DNA from: an uncultured Actinomycetes bacterium
Lineage (GTDB): Bacteria; Actinomycetota; Coriobacteriia; Coriobacteriales; Atopobiaceae
DNA length: 64,000 bases
Direction of reading: 5' to 3'
Assembly: GCA_900314645.1 (NCBI GenBank)
Contig: OMWB01000011.1
Location: forward strand, 1 to 64,000
The number at the start of each line of letters is the position of its first letter. Position 1 is the stretch's first letter. This document shows positions 17,671 through 26,921 of the stretch, piece by piece. The notes beneath the pieces were generated by a model, which worked only from the letters and a program-made list of their open reading frames with translations, ran no database searches and was not told where the DNA came from. Position numbers and translations under genes: made by a program.

Positions 17671-19017
17671 ATGAAGTTGAAGTACTTCGGGACTGATGGA
17701 TTCCGTGGCAAGGCCAACGAGGGCCTCAACGTTGACCACGCGTTCAAGATCGGACGCTTTGTGGGCTGGTACTACGGGGCCCGCACCGATAAAAAGGCTC
17801 GTATTGTTCTTGGCAAGGACACGCGCCGTTCGAGCTATATGTTCGAGTCCGCGCTGGTGGCTGGCCTCGTGGCGAGCGGCGCCGATGCGTACATGCTCCA
17901 TGTCATCCCCACTCCGGGCGTGAGCTACGTCACGGCTAACGGCGCCTTTGACTGCGGCATCATGATCACGGCCAGCCACAACCCCTTCTCGGACAACGGC
18001 ATCAAGCTCGTTAACACTAACGGCGAGAAGATGGATGACGAGGTGCTTAAGCTCGTTGAGGACTACATCGACGGCAAGATTGACGTCCCTCTGGCCACGG
18101 GTGACAAGATTGGCTGCACCGTTGACTTCATGCAGGGTCGCAACCGCTACATTGCGTACCTCATCGCAAGCGCGAACTTCTCCTTGCAGGGTGTGAAGGT
18201 GGGCCTTGACTGCGCCAACGGTGCAGCGAGTTCTGTTGCCAAGCCGGTCTTCGACGCCCTTGGCGCCGACGTCTACGTGTTCAACAACACACCCAATGGC
18301 TTCAACATCAACGTCAACTGCGGCTCCACGCATATCGAGGAGATGCAGTCCTACGTGCTGCGCAACAACCTTGATGTGGGCTTTGCGTACGACGGCGACG
18401 CCGATCGCTGCATTGCCGTGGACGAGCGCGGCCGCGTGGTCGACGGCGACCTCATCCTCTACCTCTGCGGACGTTATCTCAACAAGCACGGCGGCCTCTC
18501 CAAGTCTACGGTCGTACCGACCGTCATGAGCAACTTTGGCCTGTTCAAGGCACTTGAGGAGATTGGCATCAACGCTGAGAAGACCGACGTGGGCGACAAG
18601 TATGTCTACGCCTGCATGCGCCAGAACGGCTACAGTCTGGGTGGCGAGCAGAGTGGCCATGTCATCTTCGGCGATATCGAAAACACCGGCGACGGCATCA
18701 TGACAAGCCTGCGCATCATGGAGGTCATCCGCGCTGAGAAGGAGACCCTCTCGACGCTCGTGCGTCCTGTCAAGCTGTATCCGCAGCTGCTCATCAACGT
18801 GCCTGTGGTCGACAAGAAGGCGACCATGGCGGCGCCAGAGGTGCTCGCTGCCGTGGAGGAGGCCGAGAAGTTCCTCGAGGGCAACGGTCGTGTTCTCGTA
18901 CGCGCAAGCGGCACCGAAGAGTTGGTGCGCATCCTGGCCGAGGCGCCGACTGACGAGCTTTGCAAGCGCGCCGACGACATCGTGCTGGCGGCCGTGGAGA
19001 AGTACCGCACCGAATAG
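17671..19017 (+). CDS. glmM: Phosphoglucosamine mutase-type phosphohexomutase, copy 1
   Basis: A 448-residue alpha-D-phosphohexomutase family member. It has the phosphoserine loop TASHNP (about residue 104), the metal loop DGDADR (about 245), the sugar loop GGEQSGH (about 325) and a phosphate-binding loop, RASGTEELVRIL, near the C-terminus. GlmM converts GlcN-6-P to GlcN-1-P for wall UDP-GlcNAc. A second paralogue, about 60% identical by eye, lies at 44554-45900. This copy departs more from the GlmM consensus (TASHNP instead of SASHNP, GTEEL instead of GTEPV), so it may have a different sugar preference. It is monocistronic, with a promoter gap before it and a terminator after it. Confidence 0.85.
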   Translation: MKLKYFGTDGFRGKANEGLNVDHAFKIGRFVGWYYGARTDKKARIVLGKDTRRSSYMFESALVAGLVASGADAYMLHVIPTPGVSYVTANGAFDCGIMITASHNPFSDNGIKLVNTNGEKMDDEVLKLVEDYIDGKIDVPLATGDKIGCTVDFMQGRNRYIAYLIASANFSLQGVKVGLDCANGAASSVAKPVFDALGADVYVFNNTPNGFNINVNCGSTHIEEMQSYVLRNNLDVGFAYDGDADRCIAVDERGRVVDGDLILYLCGRYLNKHGGLSKSTVVPTVMSNFGLFKALEEIGINAEKTDVGDKYVYACMRQNGYSLGGEQSGHVIFGDIENTGDGIMTSLRIMEVIRAEKETLSTLVRPVKLYPQLLINVPVVDKKATMAAPEVLAAVEEAEKFLEGNGRVLVRASGTEELVRILAEAPTDELCKRADDIVLAAVEKYRTE

Positions 19018-19046
19018 AGTCCAGCGAATACCCGGCCACTGTGAGA

Positions 19047-19089
19047 GGATTGCCTCCCTGCCGAGCGCGGCGGGGAGGTAATCCCTTTT
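19047..19089 (+). terminator. Terminator after glmM copy 1
   Basis: A 17-bp stem (19047-19063 with 19068-19084, two wobbles), loop AGCG, four T. Confidence 0.9.
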
Positions 19090-19237
19090 GTCGCGCTAAC
19101 GTGATGTTCGTTGCTTTCCGTAGCTCCGTCCCCCGACAAGCTCGCTGCTTATGCTCGGTGCAACCACGGAGCGTTCAATGCAACCGTTAGACTGGGAGAC
19201 AGGGAAGGATGAGCACGTTACCGAGGAGGGATGCTCG

Positions 19238-19828
19238 ATGATCGATGGCGCAATCTTTGATATGGACGGCTTGATGTTTGACACGGAGCCCATCTGGACG
19301 CGGACGTGGGAGCCCGTCCTGGCAACCATCGGCATCGAGTACCCCGAGGGCCTTGCCGACGCGGTGCGCGGCACGTCGGGAAAGAGCATGGAGGCGATTA
19401 TTAACCGCTATGCGCCGGAGGCTGACGCCACGTATGTGCGCGAGAAGGCCTACGAGATGGTGCACGAGGAGCTCAAGAAGGGCGCGCCGAAGAAGCCGGG
19501 TCTCGATGAGCTGCTTGCCTACCTGGCCGAGCAAGGCATCCCCATGGCTGTCGCCTCCTCTAGCTCGCTCGACGTCATCAACATGAACCTCGAGAACGGT
19601 GGCGTCGGCGACTACATCGGCGAGCGCTTCACCGGCGTGGGCATGGCCAACCCCAAGCCTGCACCCGACATCTTCCTCAACACGGCGGCGGCTATGGGCG
19701 TTGACCCGTCTCACACGTTGGTCTTTGAGGACAGCCTCTCGGGCGTGCGCGCCGGCGTCGCAGGCGGCTTCATCACCGTGATGGTGCCCGACATGCTGGC
19801 TCCCGACGACTTCGCCCGCTGGTCTTGA
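19238..19828 (+). CDS. HAD-superfamily phosphatase/phosphomutase
   Basis: A 196-residue protein of the beta-phosphoglucomutase/phosphatase group. Motif I is DMDGLMFDTE (nucleophile Asp about residue 8), motif II is VASSSS, motif III is the Lys in NPKPAPDIF, and motif IV is VFEDSLSGVRAG. The helical cap is of the C1 alpha type. It likely acts on a small phosphorylated sugar or nucleotide in the cytoplasm. It ends ~20 residues earlier than most relatives, at FARWS. ATG 19238 has GAGGAGGG at good distance; the upstream extension is rejected. Confidence 0.87.
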   Translation: MIDGAIFDMDGLMFDTEPIWTRTWEPVLATIGIEYPEGLADAVRGTSGKSMEAIINRYAPEADATYVREKAYEMVHEELKKGAPKKPGLDELLAYLAEQGIPMAVASSSSLDVINMNLENGGVGDYIGERFTGVGMANPKPAPDIFLNTAAAMGVDPSHTLVFEDSLSGVRAGVAGGFITVMVPDMLAPDDFARWS

Positions 19829-19842
19829 GATCGGCCGGAGTG

Positions 19843-19880
19843 CTATCCACTAGATATGGTCAAACGTATCTAGTGGATAG
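19843..19880. repeat. 14-bp perfect AT-rich palindrome upstream of adhE
   Basis: CTATCCACTAGATA (19843-19856) and its exact reverse complement (19867-19880) are separated by 10 bases. It lies 15 bases after the HAD stop and ~110 bases before adhE. It may be a terminator (tail TCCTTTCTG is weak) or a regulator site for adhE. It does not match the Rex box. Confidence 0.6.
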
Positions 19881-19993
19881 TCCTTTCTGTGTCCGAAGTG
19901 GTGAAAACGGATGCGGCCTAAGCGGAATTGACTAGTCGGTCTAAAATGTACGACAGGCACAACTCAGCAAAACCAAACGAAGGAGGAATGCCA

Positions 19994-22639
19994 ATGTCCG
20001 AAGAGACCAAGACTGTCTTCGACGACGGGGCGGCGCTTGTCGTGAGGAGCAACGAGGAGCTCCCCGAGAAGCTCGCTCTCATGCGCGAGGCGCAGAAGGT
20101 CTATGCGACCTTCACTCAGGAACAGGTGGACAAGATCTTCTTTGCGGCGGCCATGGCTGCCAACAAGGCCCGCATCCCCCTGGCCAAGATGGCCGTGGAG
20201 GAGACCGGCATGGGCTGCGTGGAAGACAAGGTCACCAAGAACCACTATGCCTCCGAGTACATCTACAATGCGTACAAGAACACCAAGACCTGCGGCGTCA
20301 TCGAAGAGGACCCCGTGGCCGGCATCAAGAAGATTGCCGAGCCCATCGGCGTGATTGGTGCGGTCATCCCGACGACCAACCCCACCTCCACCGCAATCTT
20401 CAAGTGCCTCATCGCGCTGAAGACTCGCAACGCCATCATGATCAGCCCGCATCCGCGTGCCAAGAAGTGCACGGCAGAGGCCGCCCGCATCGTCAACGAC
20501 GCTGCTGTGGCCGCCGGTGCCCCTGAGCATCTCATCGGCTGGATCGAGGCACTTTCGCTCGAGAACACCCAGACCCTCATGTCCGACTCCGACATCATCC
20601 TGGCCACCGGTGGCCCGGGTATGGTGAAGGCAGCCTACAGCTCGGGCACCCCGGCGCTGGGCGTCGGTGCGGGCAACACGCCCGCCATCATCGACAGCAC
20701 TGCCGACGTGCGCATGGCTGTCAACTCCATCATTCACTCCAAGACCTTCGACAACGGCATGATCTGCGCCTCCGAGCAGAGCGTGATTGTGCTTGACGAC
20801 GTCTACGACGAGGCGCGTGCCGAGTTCGAGCGTCGCGGCTGCCACCTCCTCCAGGGCGAGGAGCTGGACAAGGTTCGCAAGACCATCATCATCAACGGCA
20901 AGCTCAACGCTCGCATCGTGGGCCAGCGCGCCGCCACCATCGCCAAGATGGCTGGCGTCGATGTTCCAAACAGCACCAAGATCCTCATTGGTGAGGTCGA
21001 GAGCGTCGACATCAGCGAGGAGTTTGCTCACGAGAAGCTCTCGCCGGTGCTGGCTATGTACCATGCCGCCACCTTCGATGAGGCCATCGCTAAGGCCGAG
21101 CAGCTTGTTGCCGACGGTGGTTATGGTCACACGAGCTCGCTTTACATCGACACGCATGAGACCGAGAAGATGGCCCAGCATGCTGCCGCGATGAAGACCT
21201 GCCGCATCCTGGTCAACACCCCGTCCAGCCAGGGCGGCATTGGCGATCTGTACAACTTCCATCTGGCTCCGTCCCTCACGCTGGGCTGCGGCTCCTGGGG
21301 TGGCAACTCCGTCAGCGAGAACGTGGGCGTCAAGCACCTCATCAACATCAAGACGGTGGCAGAGAGGCGAGAGAACATGCTGTGGTACCGCGTGCCCGAG
21401 AAGGTCTACTTCAAGCGCGACTGCATGCCCGTGGCGCTCGACGAGTTGGGCGCCGTCATGGGCAAGAAGCGCGCCTTCATCGTGACCGACACCTTCCTGT
21501 ACAAGAGTGGCTTCACCAAGCAGATCGAGACCAAGCTCGACCAGATGGGCATCGCCCACGCCTGCTTCTACGACGTGGCGCCTGACCCCACGCTGCAGTG
21601 TGCGCAGGAGGGCGTCAAGCAGATCAAGTCCTTCGAGCCCGACACCATCATCGCCGTGGGCGGTGGCTCCGCCATGGACGCGGCCAAGATCATGTGGCTC
21701 ATGTACGAGCATCCCGAGGCTCGCTTCGAGGACATGGCCATGAACTTCATGGACATCCGCAAGCGCATCTACACCTACCCGACGCTGGGCAACAAGTGCT
21801 ACTTCGTGGCCATCCCCACCAGCTCGGGCACCGGCAGCGAGTGCACGCCGTTCGCCATCATCACCGACGCCGAGACCGGCATCAAGTGGCCGCTCGCTGA
21901 CTACCAGCTGCTGCCCAACATGGCCATCGTGGACACCAACAACATGATGAGCCAGCCCAAGGGCCTCACCTCCGCATCGGGCGTGGACGTGCTCACGCAC
22001 GCCTTGGAGGCCTACGTCTCCATCATGGCGAGCGACTACACCGATCCGCTCGCCCTGCGTGCCGGCTCCTTGGTCTTCAAGTATCTGGCTCGCGCCTACG
22101 ACAACCCCGACGACGTCGAGGCACGCGACCACATGGCAAACGCCTCCTGCCTCGCGGGCATGGCCTTCGCCAACGCCTTCCTGGGCGTCAACCACTCCAT
22201 GGCGCACAAGCTGGGTGCCTATCACCACATTCCGCACGGCTGGGCCAACGCCGTCATCCTCACGCGCGTCATGCGCTACAACGCGGCAGAGCGTCCGACC
22301 AAGATGGGCAGCTTCAGCCAGTATCAGTACCCGCATGCCAAGGCACGCTACGCTGAGTTCGGTCGCGCCTGCGGCTTTACGGGTGCCAACGACGATGAGG
22401 TGTTCGAGAACTTCATCGCCGGCATCGAGGAGCTGAAGGCCCACGTGGGTGTCAAGAAGACCATCGCAGAGTATGGTGTGGACGAGCAGTACTTCCTCGA
22501 CACCCTCGACGAGATGAGCGAGAACGCCTTCAACGACCAGTGCACGGGTGCCAATCCGCGCTACCCGCTGATCTCTGAGATCCGAGAGCTGTATCTGGAT
22601 GCCTACTATGACCGTCCGGCCACGAGCTATGAGGACTAG
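19994..22639 (+). CDS. adhE: Bifunctional acetaldehyde-CoA/alcohol dehydrogenase AdhE
   Basis: An 881-residue fermentative enzyme that reduces acetyl-CoA to acetaldehyde and then ethanol, using two NADH; it forms long spirosomes. The N-terminal aldehyde dehydrogenase half carries the catalytic Cys in NGMICASEQ (about residue 257). The C-terminal iron-dependent alcohol dehydrogenase half (from about 460) has GGGSAMDAAK, SSGTGSECTPFA and metal ligands in DVLTHALEAY and HSMAHKLGAYHHIPHG (about 734-749). Two ATGs are close (19988, 19994); 19994 is correctly spaced from AAGGAGG. A kinase-like gene follows 30 bp later. Confidence 0.97.
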   Translation: MSEETKTVFDDGAALVVRSNEELPEKLALMREAQKVYATFTQEQVDKIFFAAAMAANKARIPLAKMAVEETGMGCVEDKVTKNHYASEYIYNAYKNTKTCGVIEEDPVAGIKKIAEPIGVIGAVIPTTNPTSTAIFKCLIALKTRNAIMISPHPRAKKCTAEAARIVNDAAVAAGAPEHLIGWIEALSLENTQTLMSDSDIILATGGPGMVKAAYSSGTPALGVGAGNTPAIIDSTADVRMAVNSIIHSKTFDNGMICASEQSVIVLDDVYDEARAEFERRGCHLLQGEELDKVRKTIIINGKLNARIVGQRAATIAKMAGVDVPNSTKILIGEVESVDISEEFAHEKLSPVLAMYHAATFDEAIAKAEQLVADGGYGHTSSLYIDTHETEKMAQHAAAMKTCRILVNTPSSQGGIGDLYNFHLAPSLTLGCGSWGGNSVSENVGVKHLINIKTVAERRENMLWYRVPEKVYFKRDCMPVALDELGAVMGKKRAFIVTDTFLYKSGFTKQIETKLDQMGIAHACFYDVAPDPTLQCAQEGVKQIKSFEPDTIIAVGGGSAMDAAKIMWLMYEHPEARFEDMAMNFMDIRKRIYTYPTLGNKCYFVAIPTSSGTGSECTPFAIITDAETGIKWPLADYQLLPNMAIVDTNNMMSQPKGLTSASGVDVLTHALEAYVSIMASDYTDPLALRAGSLVFKYLARAYDNPDDVEARDHMANASCLAGMAFANAFLGVNHSMAHKLGAYHHIPHGWANAVILTRVMRYNAAERPTKMGSFSQYQYPHAKARYAEFGRACGFTGANDDEVFENFIAGIEELKAHVGVKKTIAEYGVDEQYFLDTLDEMSENAFNDQCTGANPRYPLISEIRELYLDAYYDRPATSYED

Positions 22640-22669
22640 GCGAACGCCTTCCTAGAAGAGGAGCAAACC

Positions 22670-23431
22670 ATGAAACTTCCCAAGGATAAGATCGCCATCG
22701 TCGAGCGTCACAACAAGGTGGTCTTTGACTGTGGTGACAGCGTCATCAAGGTCTTCAATGGCAACAAGCCGGCTGCGGACATCCTGAACGAGGCGCTCAA
22801 CTTGGCGCGTGCGGATCAGGCTGGCATCGACGTTCCCGAGCTGCTGGAAGTGGGCCGCACGGGCGCCAACTGGGCCATCGCGACCAAGAAGGTGGAGGGC
22901 AAGACCCTGCGTCAGCTGATTAACGAGGATCCCGACGTCGAGCGCATGGCTGATTTCGTGGAGCTGGAGCTGCACATCCACGCGCACAAGAACGCCCTGC
23001 TTAACCGCCAGAAGGACAAGTACACACGCATGATCAACAGCCTGGGTGACGACGTCATCAACGAGGCGACGCGCTACGAGCTGCTCATGCGCCTTGACGG
23101 CATGCCCAACCACAACAAGGTGTGCCACGGCGACTTTGTTCCGTCCAACATCATCGTGCGCGAGGACGGTAGCATGTGCGTCTGCGACTGGGCACACGCC
23201 ACCCAGGGCAACGGCGGGGCGGACTGCGCCACCACGTACCTGCACCTCATGCTGGGCGGCGAGACCGAGATCGCCGAGAAGTATCTGCGCACCTACTGCG
23301 AGCGCCAGGGCTGCAGCATGGCCTACATCCAGAGCTGGATGTCCATCGTGGCCGCCGCCGAGCTGGCCCGTGGCCGCGTGGTGGAGCAGGACTACCTGCT
23401 GTCCATGGTCGACGTGGTGGATTACTACTAA
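22670..23431 (+). CDS. Aminoglycoside/choline-type phosphotransferase family protein linked to adhE
   Basis: A 253-residue protein with an APH/choline-kinase-like fold. The catalytic loop CHGDFVPSNIIV (Brenner motif HxDxxxxN, about residues 147-158) and the metal-binding CDWAHATQGNGGADCA (about 167) are intact. The N-lobe lysine region is KVFNGNKPAADILNEA. The phosphorylated substrate is unknown; it resembles paralogous APH proteins of anaerobes more than true resistance enzymes. The short gap from adhE, its own AGAGGAGC site and the shared terminator indicate co-transcription with adhE. Confidence 0.8.
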   Translation: MKLPKDKIAIVERHNKVVFDCGDSVIKVFNGNKPAADILNEALNLARADQAGIDVPELLEVGRTGANWAIATKKVEGKTLRQLINEDPDVERMADFVELELHIHAHKNALLNRQKDKYTRMINSLGDDVINEATRYELLMRLDGMPNHNKVCHGDFVPSNIIVREDGSMCVCDWAHATQGNGGADCATTYLHLMLGGETEIAEKYLRTYCERQGCSMAYIQSWMSIVAAAELARGRVVEQDYLLSMVDVVDYY

Positions 23432-23478
23432 GAGTAAGGTAGCCTGACCAGCGTCGGACCGGCATAGGGCTTGTGACG

Positions 23479-23517
23479 GATGCCCCGAGGGAGGAATCTC
23501 TCGGGGTGTCCTTTTTC
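23479..23517 (+). terminator. Terminator of the adhE unit
   Basis: A 10-bp core stem (23483-23492 with 23497-23506), extendable by wobble pairs, loop GGAA, then CTTTTTCC. Confidence 0.88.
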
Positions 23518-23578
23518 CTGCTACACTTGAGCGCGTGTAAACTGCGGCTCGCTAGATAACGGTTAAGTGGGGTGGCGC

Positions 23579-24085
23579 ATGGCGGCGGGTATCGGCGTCG
23601 ATATGCTTGAGATAGCGCGCATGGAGCGCGTGATCAAGAGGCGACCCTCGTTCCTCAAGCGGGTATTCACTGATGAGGAGCGGGCCTACTGCGACTCGTG
23701 CGCTCGTCCCGCAGAGCACTACGCCGCTCGTTTTGCCGCGCGCGAGGCCGTGCTCAAAGCGCTGGGCACGGGCTTTTCGGAAGGCATCGGCTTCAAAGAC
23801 GTGTCGGTGACAAACGATGAGTGGGGCAAGCCGATCGCCGTGCTTTCCGGACGCGCTGCGGAGGTTGCGGCAGAGCGTGGGGTGCAGGAAGTAGCCCTCT
23901 CGCTTTCGCATACCCGTGATGTGGCCGTGGCCAATGCCGTGCTGGTGACCGAGGATGTACGTCCCAAGGTGGAGGAACGCCAGGATCCCGCACAAGAGCT
24001 CCTGGCTTCGTTCAAGGCGGCGCGTACCGTGATCGATGAACTTGAGCGACAGCAGCTGTCGCTCTTCGATAGACAGGATTCGTAG
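23579..24085 (+). CDS. acpS: Holo-[acyl-carrier-protein] synthase
   Basis: A 168-residue phosphopantetheinyl transferase that charges acyl carrier protein from CoA. It contains the Mg2+-binding GIGVDMLEIARM (Asp about 7) and FAAREAVLKALGTGFS (Glu about 56) motifs and LSLSHTRDVAVANAVL. The AcpS core is ~120 residues. A ~45-residue charged, helical C-terminal tail, ending ELERQQLSLFDRQDS, is extra and of unknown role. ATG 23579 is preferred over GTG 23567. It heads a run with nnr, alr, udg, tsaE and tsaBD; acpS-nnr-alr linkage is common in Gram-positives. Confidence 0.93.
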   Translation: MAAGIGVDMLEIARMERVIKRRPSFLKRVFTDEERAYCDSCARPAEHYAARFAAREAVLKALGTGFSEGIGFKDVSVTNDEWGKPIAVLSGRAAEVAAERGVQEVALSLSHTRDVAVANAVLVTEDVRPKVEERQDPAQELLASFKAARTVIDELERQQLSLFDRQDS

Positions 24086-24132
24086 CTCGTGCGAAGCCCC
24101 TTTGCGCGGGTTGGATATGGGAGCGTGATGGC

Positions 24133-25746
24133 GTGCAGCCAGTGCTGAATATTGAGGATGTCCGGGAGGTGGAGCGCCGCCTGGATGAAGAGGGCGTCAG
24201 CTTGGCTGAGCTCATGTACCGAGCTGGGGCGGCTGCCGCTCGCGAGGTGGTCGAGATGGGCGAGGTCCATCTCGTCACGGTGCTTGCTGGCTATGGCAAC
24301 AACGGCGGCGATGGTTGGGTTGCGGCTGAGGAGCTGCGGCGTCGCGGCATTATGGCGCGCGTGGTTACCGCGGTGGAGCCCGATGCCATCAAGAGCGACC
24401 TCGCCCGAAACGCCGCGCAGAGCGCCCGGGCCGCTGGCGTCGAGATTATTCTTCGGCCTACTCAGGAAGAGCTGCAGGAGCTCCTCGACGAAACCGATAT
24501 CGCCTTGGATGCCATCTTGGGCACTGGCTTCAAGGGCGTCCCGCGTGACCCCTTTGACCTGTGGATTGAATGCCTGAATGCCTCCGGTGCACGCGTGGTT
24601 GCCGTCGACGTGCCCAGCGGCCTGTCCGCGCAGACGGGGCATGCGGACGGCGCGTGCGTGGTCGCGGACATCACGGTGACCATGATTGCCCTCAAGCCTG
24701 GCCTCATCAGTGACCAAGGCCGCGACGTGTGTGGGGCCATCGTGGTCGCGCCTCTTGCGGAGGAGACCGAGCAGTTGGCCATCGATGCTGACCCAGTGGC
24801 CTGGCGCGCCGAGCTGGAAGACTATCTGGGCGTGGTTCCGCAGCCGACAAGCGCCGTGGACAAGTTCACGCGCGGGTCAGTGCTTGTGGTGGGCGGATCT
24901 CTGCGTTTCCCCGGCGCCCCCATGATGGCAGCAATGGCAGCGGCCCGTGCTGGAGCGGGCTACGTGACCCTTGCGGTACCAGCGCATATCGCACCCATCG
25001 TGCAAGCTCATATGCTGGAGATTCCCGTGGTGGCCCTGCCCTGTACCGACGACGGCGTCTTTGCGCCAGAAGCGGCAGAGCTGGTTGAGCGCCTGGCGGC
25101 GGGCAAGAGCGCGGTTCTCGTAGGACCGGGAATGCGGGTCTCTTCTGGTTCGGCCGCGATCGTGTCGCGCCTGATGCATCTGGACATACCCCTGGTTGTT
25201 GACGCCGATGGCTTGAACTGCTTGGCGCGCCTCACCGAGAACAATGTGGAGTCGTTCCCCGAGCTGCTGCGTCGCCACGCCAAGCTCGTGCTGACGCCGC
25301 ATCGCGGGGAGCTGGGAAGGCTCGTGGACATGGTCGACACGCCGCCCGACTCGCTGGTCGAGGCCATCGAGGCGGCCTGTCGCATCGTGTGGGCGGACGG
25401 AGGCAGCGAGATCTGCGTGGTGGCCAAGGGCTCGGCTACGGCCTGCGTGGGTGTCGAGACCGCCGTGCTGCCCAAGCCAGGTCCTGCTGCTTTGGCTACG
25501 GCCGGTTCGGGCGACGTGCTTGCGGGTATCATGGCCTCGATGCTTGCACAGACCGACGTCGATAACGCTGACCTGCCGATGCTCTGCTCGATGGCGTGCG
25601 AGGTGCACGGGTATGCGGGATCGATAGCGGCTGAGAAGTATGGATCGCGCGGGGTCATGGCTCATGACGTCATTGATGCCGTGGGCGTAGCTATGGATAC
25701 GCTTTCGGAGCACATCTCCTTCCCCGAGATGGCGCTTCAGGGATAG
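24133..25746 (+). CDS. nnr: Bifunctional NAD(P)HX epimerase/dehydratase
   Basis: A 537-residue repair enzyme that epimerises damaged hydrated NAD(P)H and dehydrates it back to NAD(P)H using ADP. The N-terminal YjeF_N epimerase domain (about residues 1-215) has AGYGNNGGDGWVAA and VVAVDVPSGLSAQTG. The C-terminal ribokinase-like dehydratase (about 245-530) has VVGGSLRFPGAP, LVVDADGLNCL, VLTPHRGELGRL and ATAGSGDVLAGI. A GTG start at 24133 is assigned because nearby ATGs are out of frame. It is 15 bp ahead of alr. Confidence 0.95.
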   Translation: MQPVLNIEDVREVERRLDEEGVSLAELMYRAGAAAAREVVEMGEVHLVTVLAGYGNNGGDGWVAAEELRRRGIMARVVTAVEPDAIKSDLARNAAQSARAAGVEIILRPTQEELQELLDETDIALDAILGTGFKGVPRDPFDLWIECLNASGARVVAVDVPSGLSAQTGHADGACVVADITVTMIALKPGLISDQGRDVCGAIVVAPLAEETEQLAIDADPVAWRAELEDYLGVVPQPTSAVDKFTRGSVLVVGGSLRFPGAPMMAAMAAARAGAGYVTLAVPAHIAPIVQAHMLEIPVVALPCTDDGVFAPEAAELVERLAAGKSAVLVGPGMRVSSGSAAIVSRLMHLDIPLVVDADGLNCLARLTENNVESFPELLRRHAKLVLTPHRGELGRLVDMVDTPPDSLVEAIEAACRIVWADGGSEICVVAKGSATACVGVETAVLPKPGPAALATAGSGDVLAGIMASMLAQTDVDNADLPMLCSMACEVHGYAGSIAAEKYGSRGVMAHDVIDAVGVAMDTLSEHISFPEMALQG

Positions 25747-25760
25747 TCGGGAGGCAAGGT

Positions 25761-26921
25761 ATGGCAACGGTGAGAGGCCCGGAGGATCGTTGGGCGTGGG
25801 TCGAGATTGACCTCGGTGCGGTCAAGCGCAACGTTCGCAGCCTAAAGAAGTGCCTTGGCAGAAACGTGCAGCTCATGTGCGCGGTCAAGGCCGATGCGTA
25901 TGGCCACGGCGCGGTGCGATGCTCGCAGGCCATGCTGCAGGCGGGGGCCAACCAGCTCGCCGTCGCGACGGTCCACGAGGGCGTTGAGCTGCGCGAGGCA
26001 GGCATCGATGCGCCCATCCTCATGCTCAACGAGTGCCCCATGCCAGCAATCGACACGCTTGTTGCCTACGACATCATGCCCTCCATCTACACCTTCGACT
26101 TCGGCTTGGTGTACGGAGAGCGCGCTGCCGCGGCGGGCAAGGTGGGCAGGTATCACCTCGCCATCGACACGGGCATGTCACGCATCGGTGTGCTGCCGGT
26201 CGACGTGGTGGACTTCCGCCACGGGCTGGACTTCCATCGTGGCTTGGAGTGTGCGGGGACGTTCACCCACTTTGCCACGGCGGACGATGTCGATAGCTGG
26301 GACTTCCAGCTGCAGGCCAATCGCTTTGTCGATGCCGTGGCGGCCATCCACGAGGCAGGCCTCGACACCGGCTTGGTCCATTGTGACAACACGCCGGGCA
26401 TGATCTTGCATCCGCGCGCGCAGTTTGACATGTGCCGAGCGGGCATCGGCCTTTACGGCCTGCATCCTTCGGATAGCACGCGCAGCGTGATTCGCCTGGA
26501 GCCCGCCATGAGCGTGCGTGGCCGCGTGACGCGTGTGGTGCGGCCTCCGGTTGGCGCCGGGGTGAGCTATGGCATGATGTACCGCGTGCCCAAGCAGGGC
26601 GTGCAGATCGCGACCGTCCCCATCGGGTATGCCGACGGGCTCTCGCGTTCGCTCTCAAACAACATGGACGTCATCGTCAACGGCGTGCGTGCCCGTCAGG
26701 CGGGGCGCATCTGCATGGACCAGTTCATGTTTGCGGTTGAGCCCGATGGGCCACGCGGCTACCGCCCCAAGAAGCTCGTCGAGGTGGGCGACGTGGTCAC
26801 GCTCATCGGCGACGATGGCAACGAAGAGATTACGGCCGATGAGATGGCCCAGCTGCGCGACACCATCAATTACGAGGTGACGTGCAACTTTGGGATGCGT
26901 CTCGAGAAGGTCTATGTCTAG
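25761..26921 (+). CDS. alr: Alanine racemase
   Basis: A 386-residue PLP enzyme interconverting L- and D-alanine for peptidoglycan. The PLP lysine lies in AVKADAYGHGAV (about residue 38), and the second catalytic Tyr in GVSYGMMYR (about 271). The fold is complete: an N-terminal TIM barrel (RYHLAIDTGMSRIG, LVHCDNTP) and a C-terminal beta domain (AGRICMDQFMF, GDVVTLIG). GGGAGG precedes ATG 25761. Its stop overlaps the next gene. Confidence 0.97.
   Translation: MATVRGPEDRWAWVEIDLGAVKRNVRSLKKCLGRNVQLMCAVKADAYGHGAVRCSQAMLQAGANQLAVATVHEGVELREAGIDAPILMLNECPMPAIDTLVAYDIMPSIYTFDFGLVYGERAAAAGKVGRYHLAIDTGMSRIGVLPVDVVDFRHGLDFHRGLECAGTFTHFATADDVDSWDFQLQANRFVDAVAAIHEAGLDTGLVHCDNTPGMILHPRAQFDMCRAGIGLYGLHPSDSTRSVIRLEPAMSVRGRVTRVVRPPVGAGVSYGMMYRVPKQGVQIATVPIGYADGLSRSLSNNMDVIVNGVRARQAGRICMDQFMFAVEPDGPRGYRPKKLVEVGDVVTLIGDDGNEEITADEMAQLRDTINYEVTCNFGMRLEKVYV

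Noticed and set aside
19964..22444. 826-codon minus-strand frame opposite adhE
   Set aside because: Same shadow effect; no motif or family resemblance, while AdhE is complete on the plus strand.
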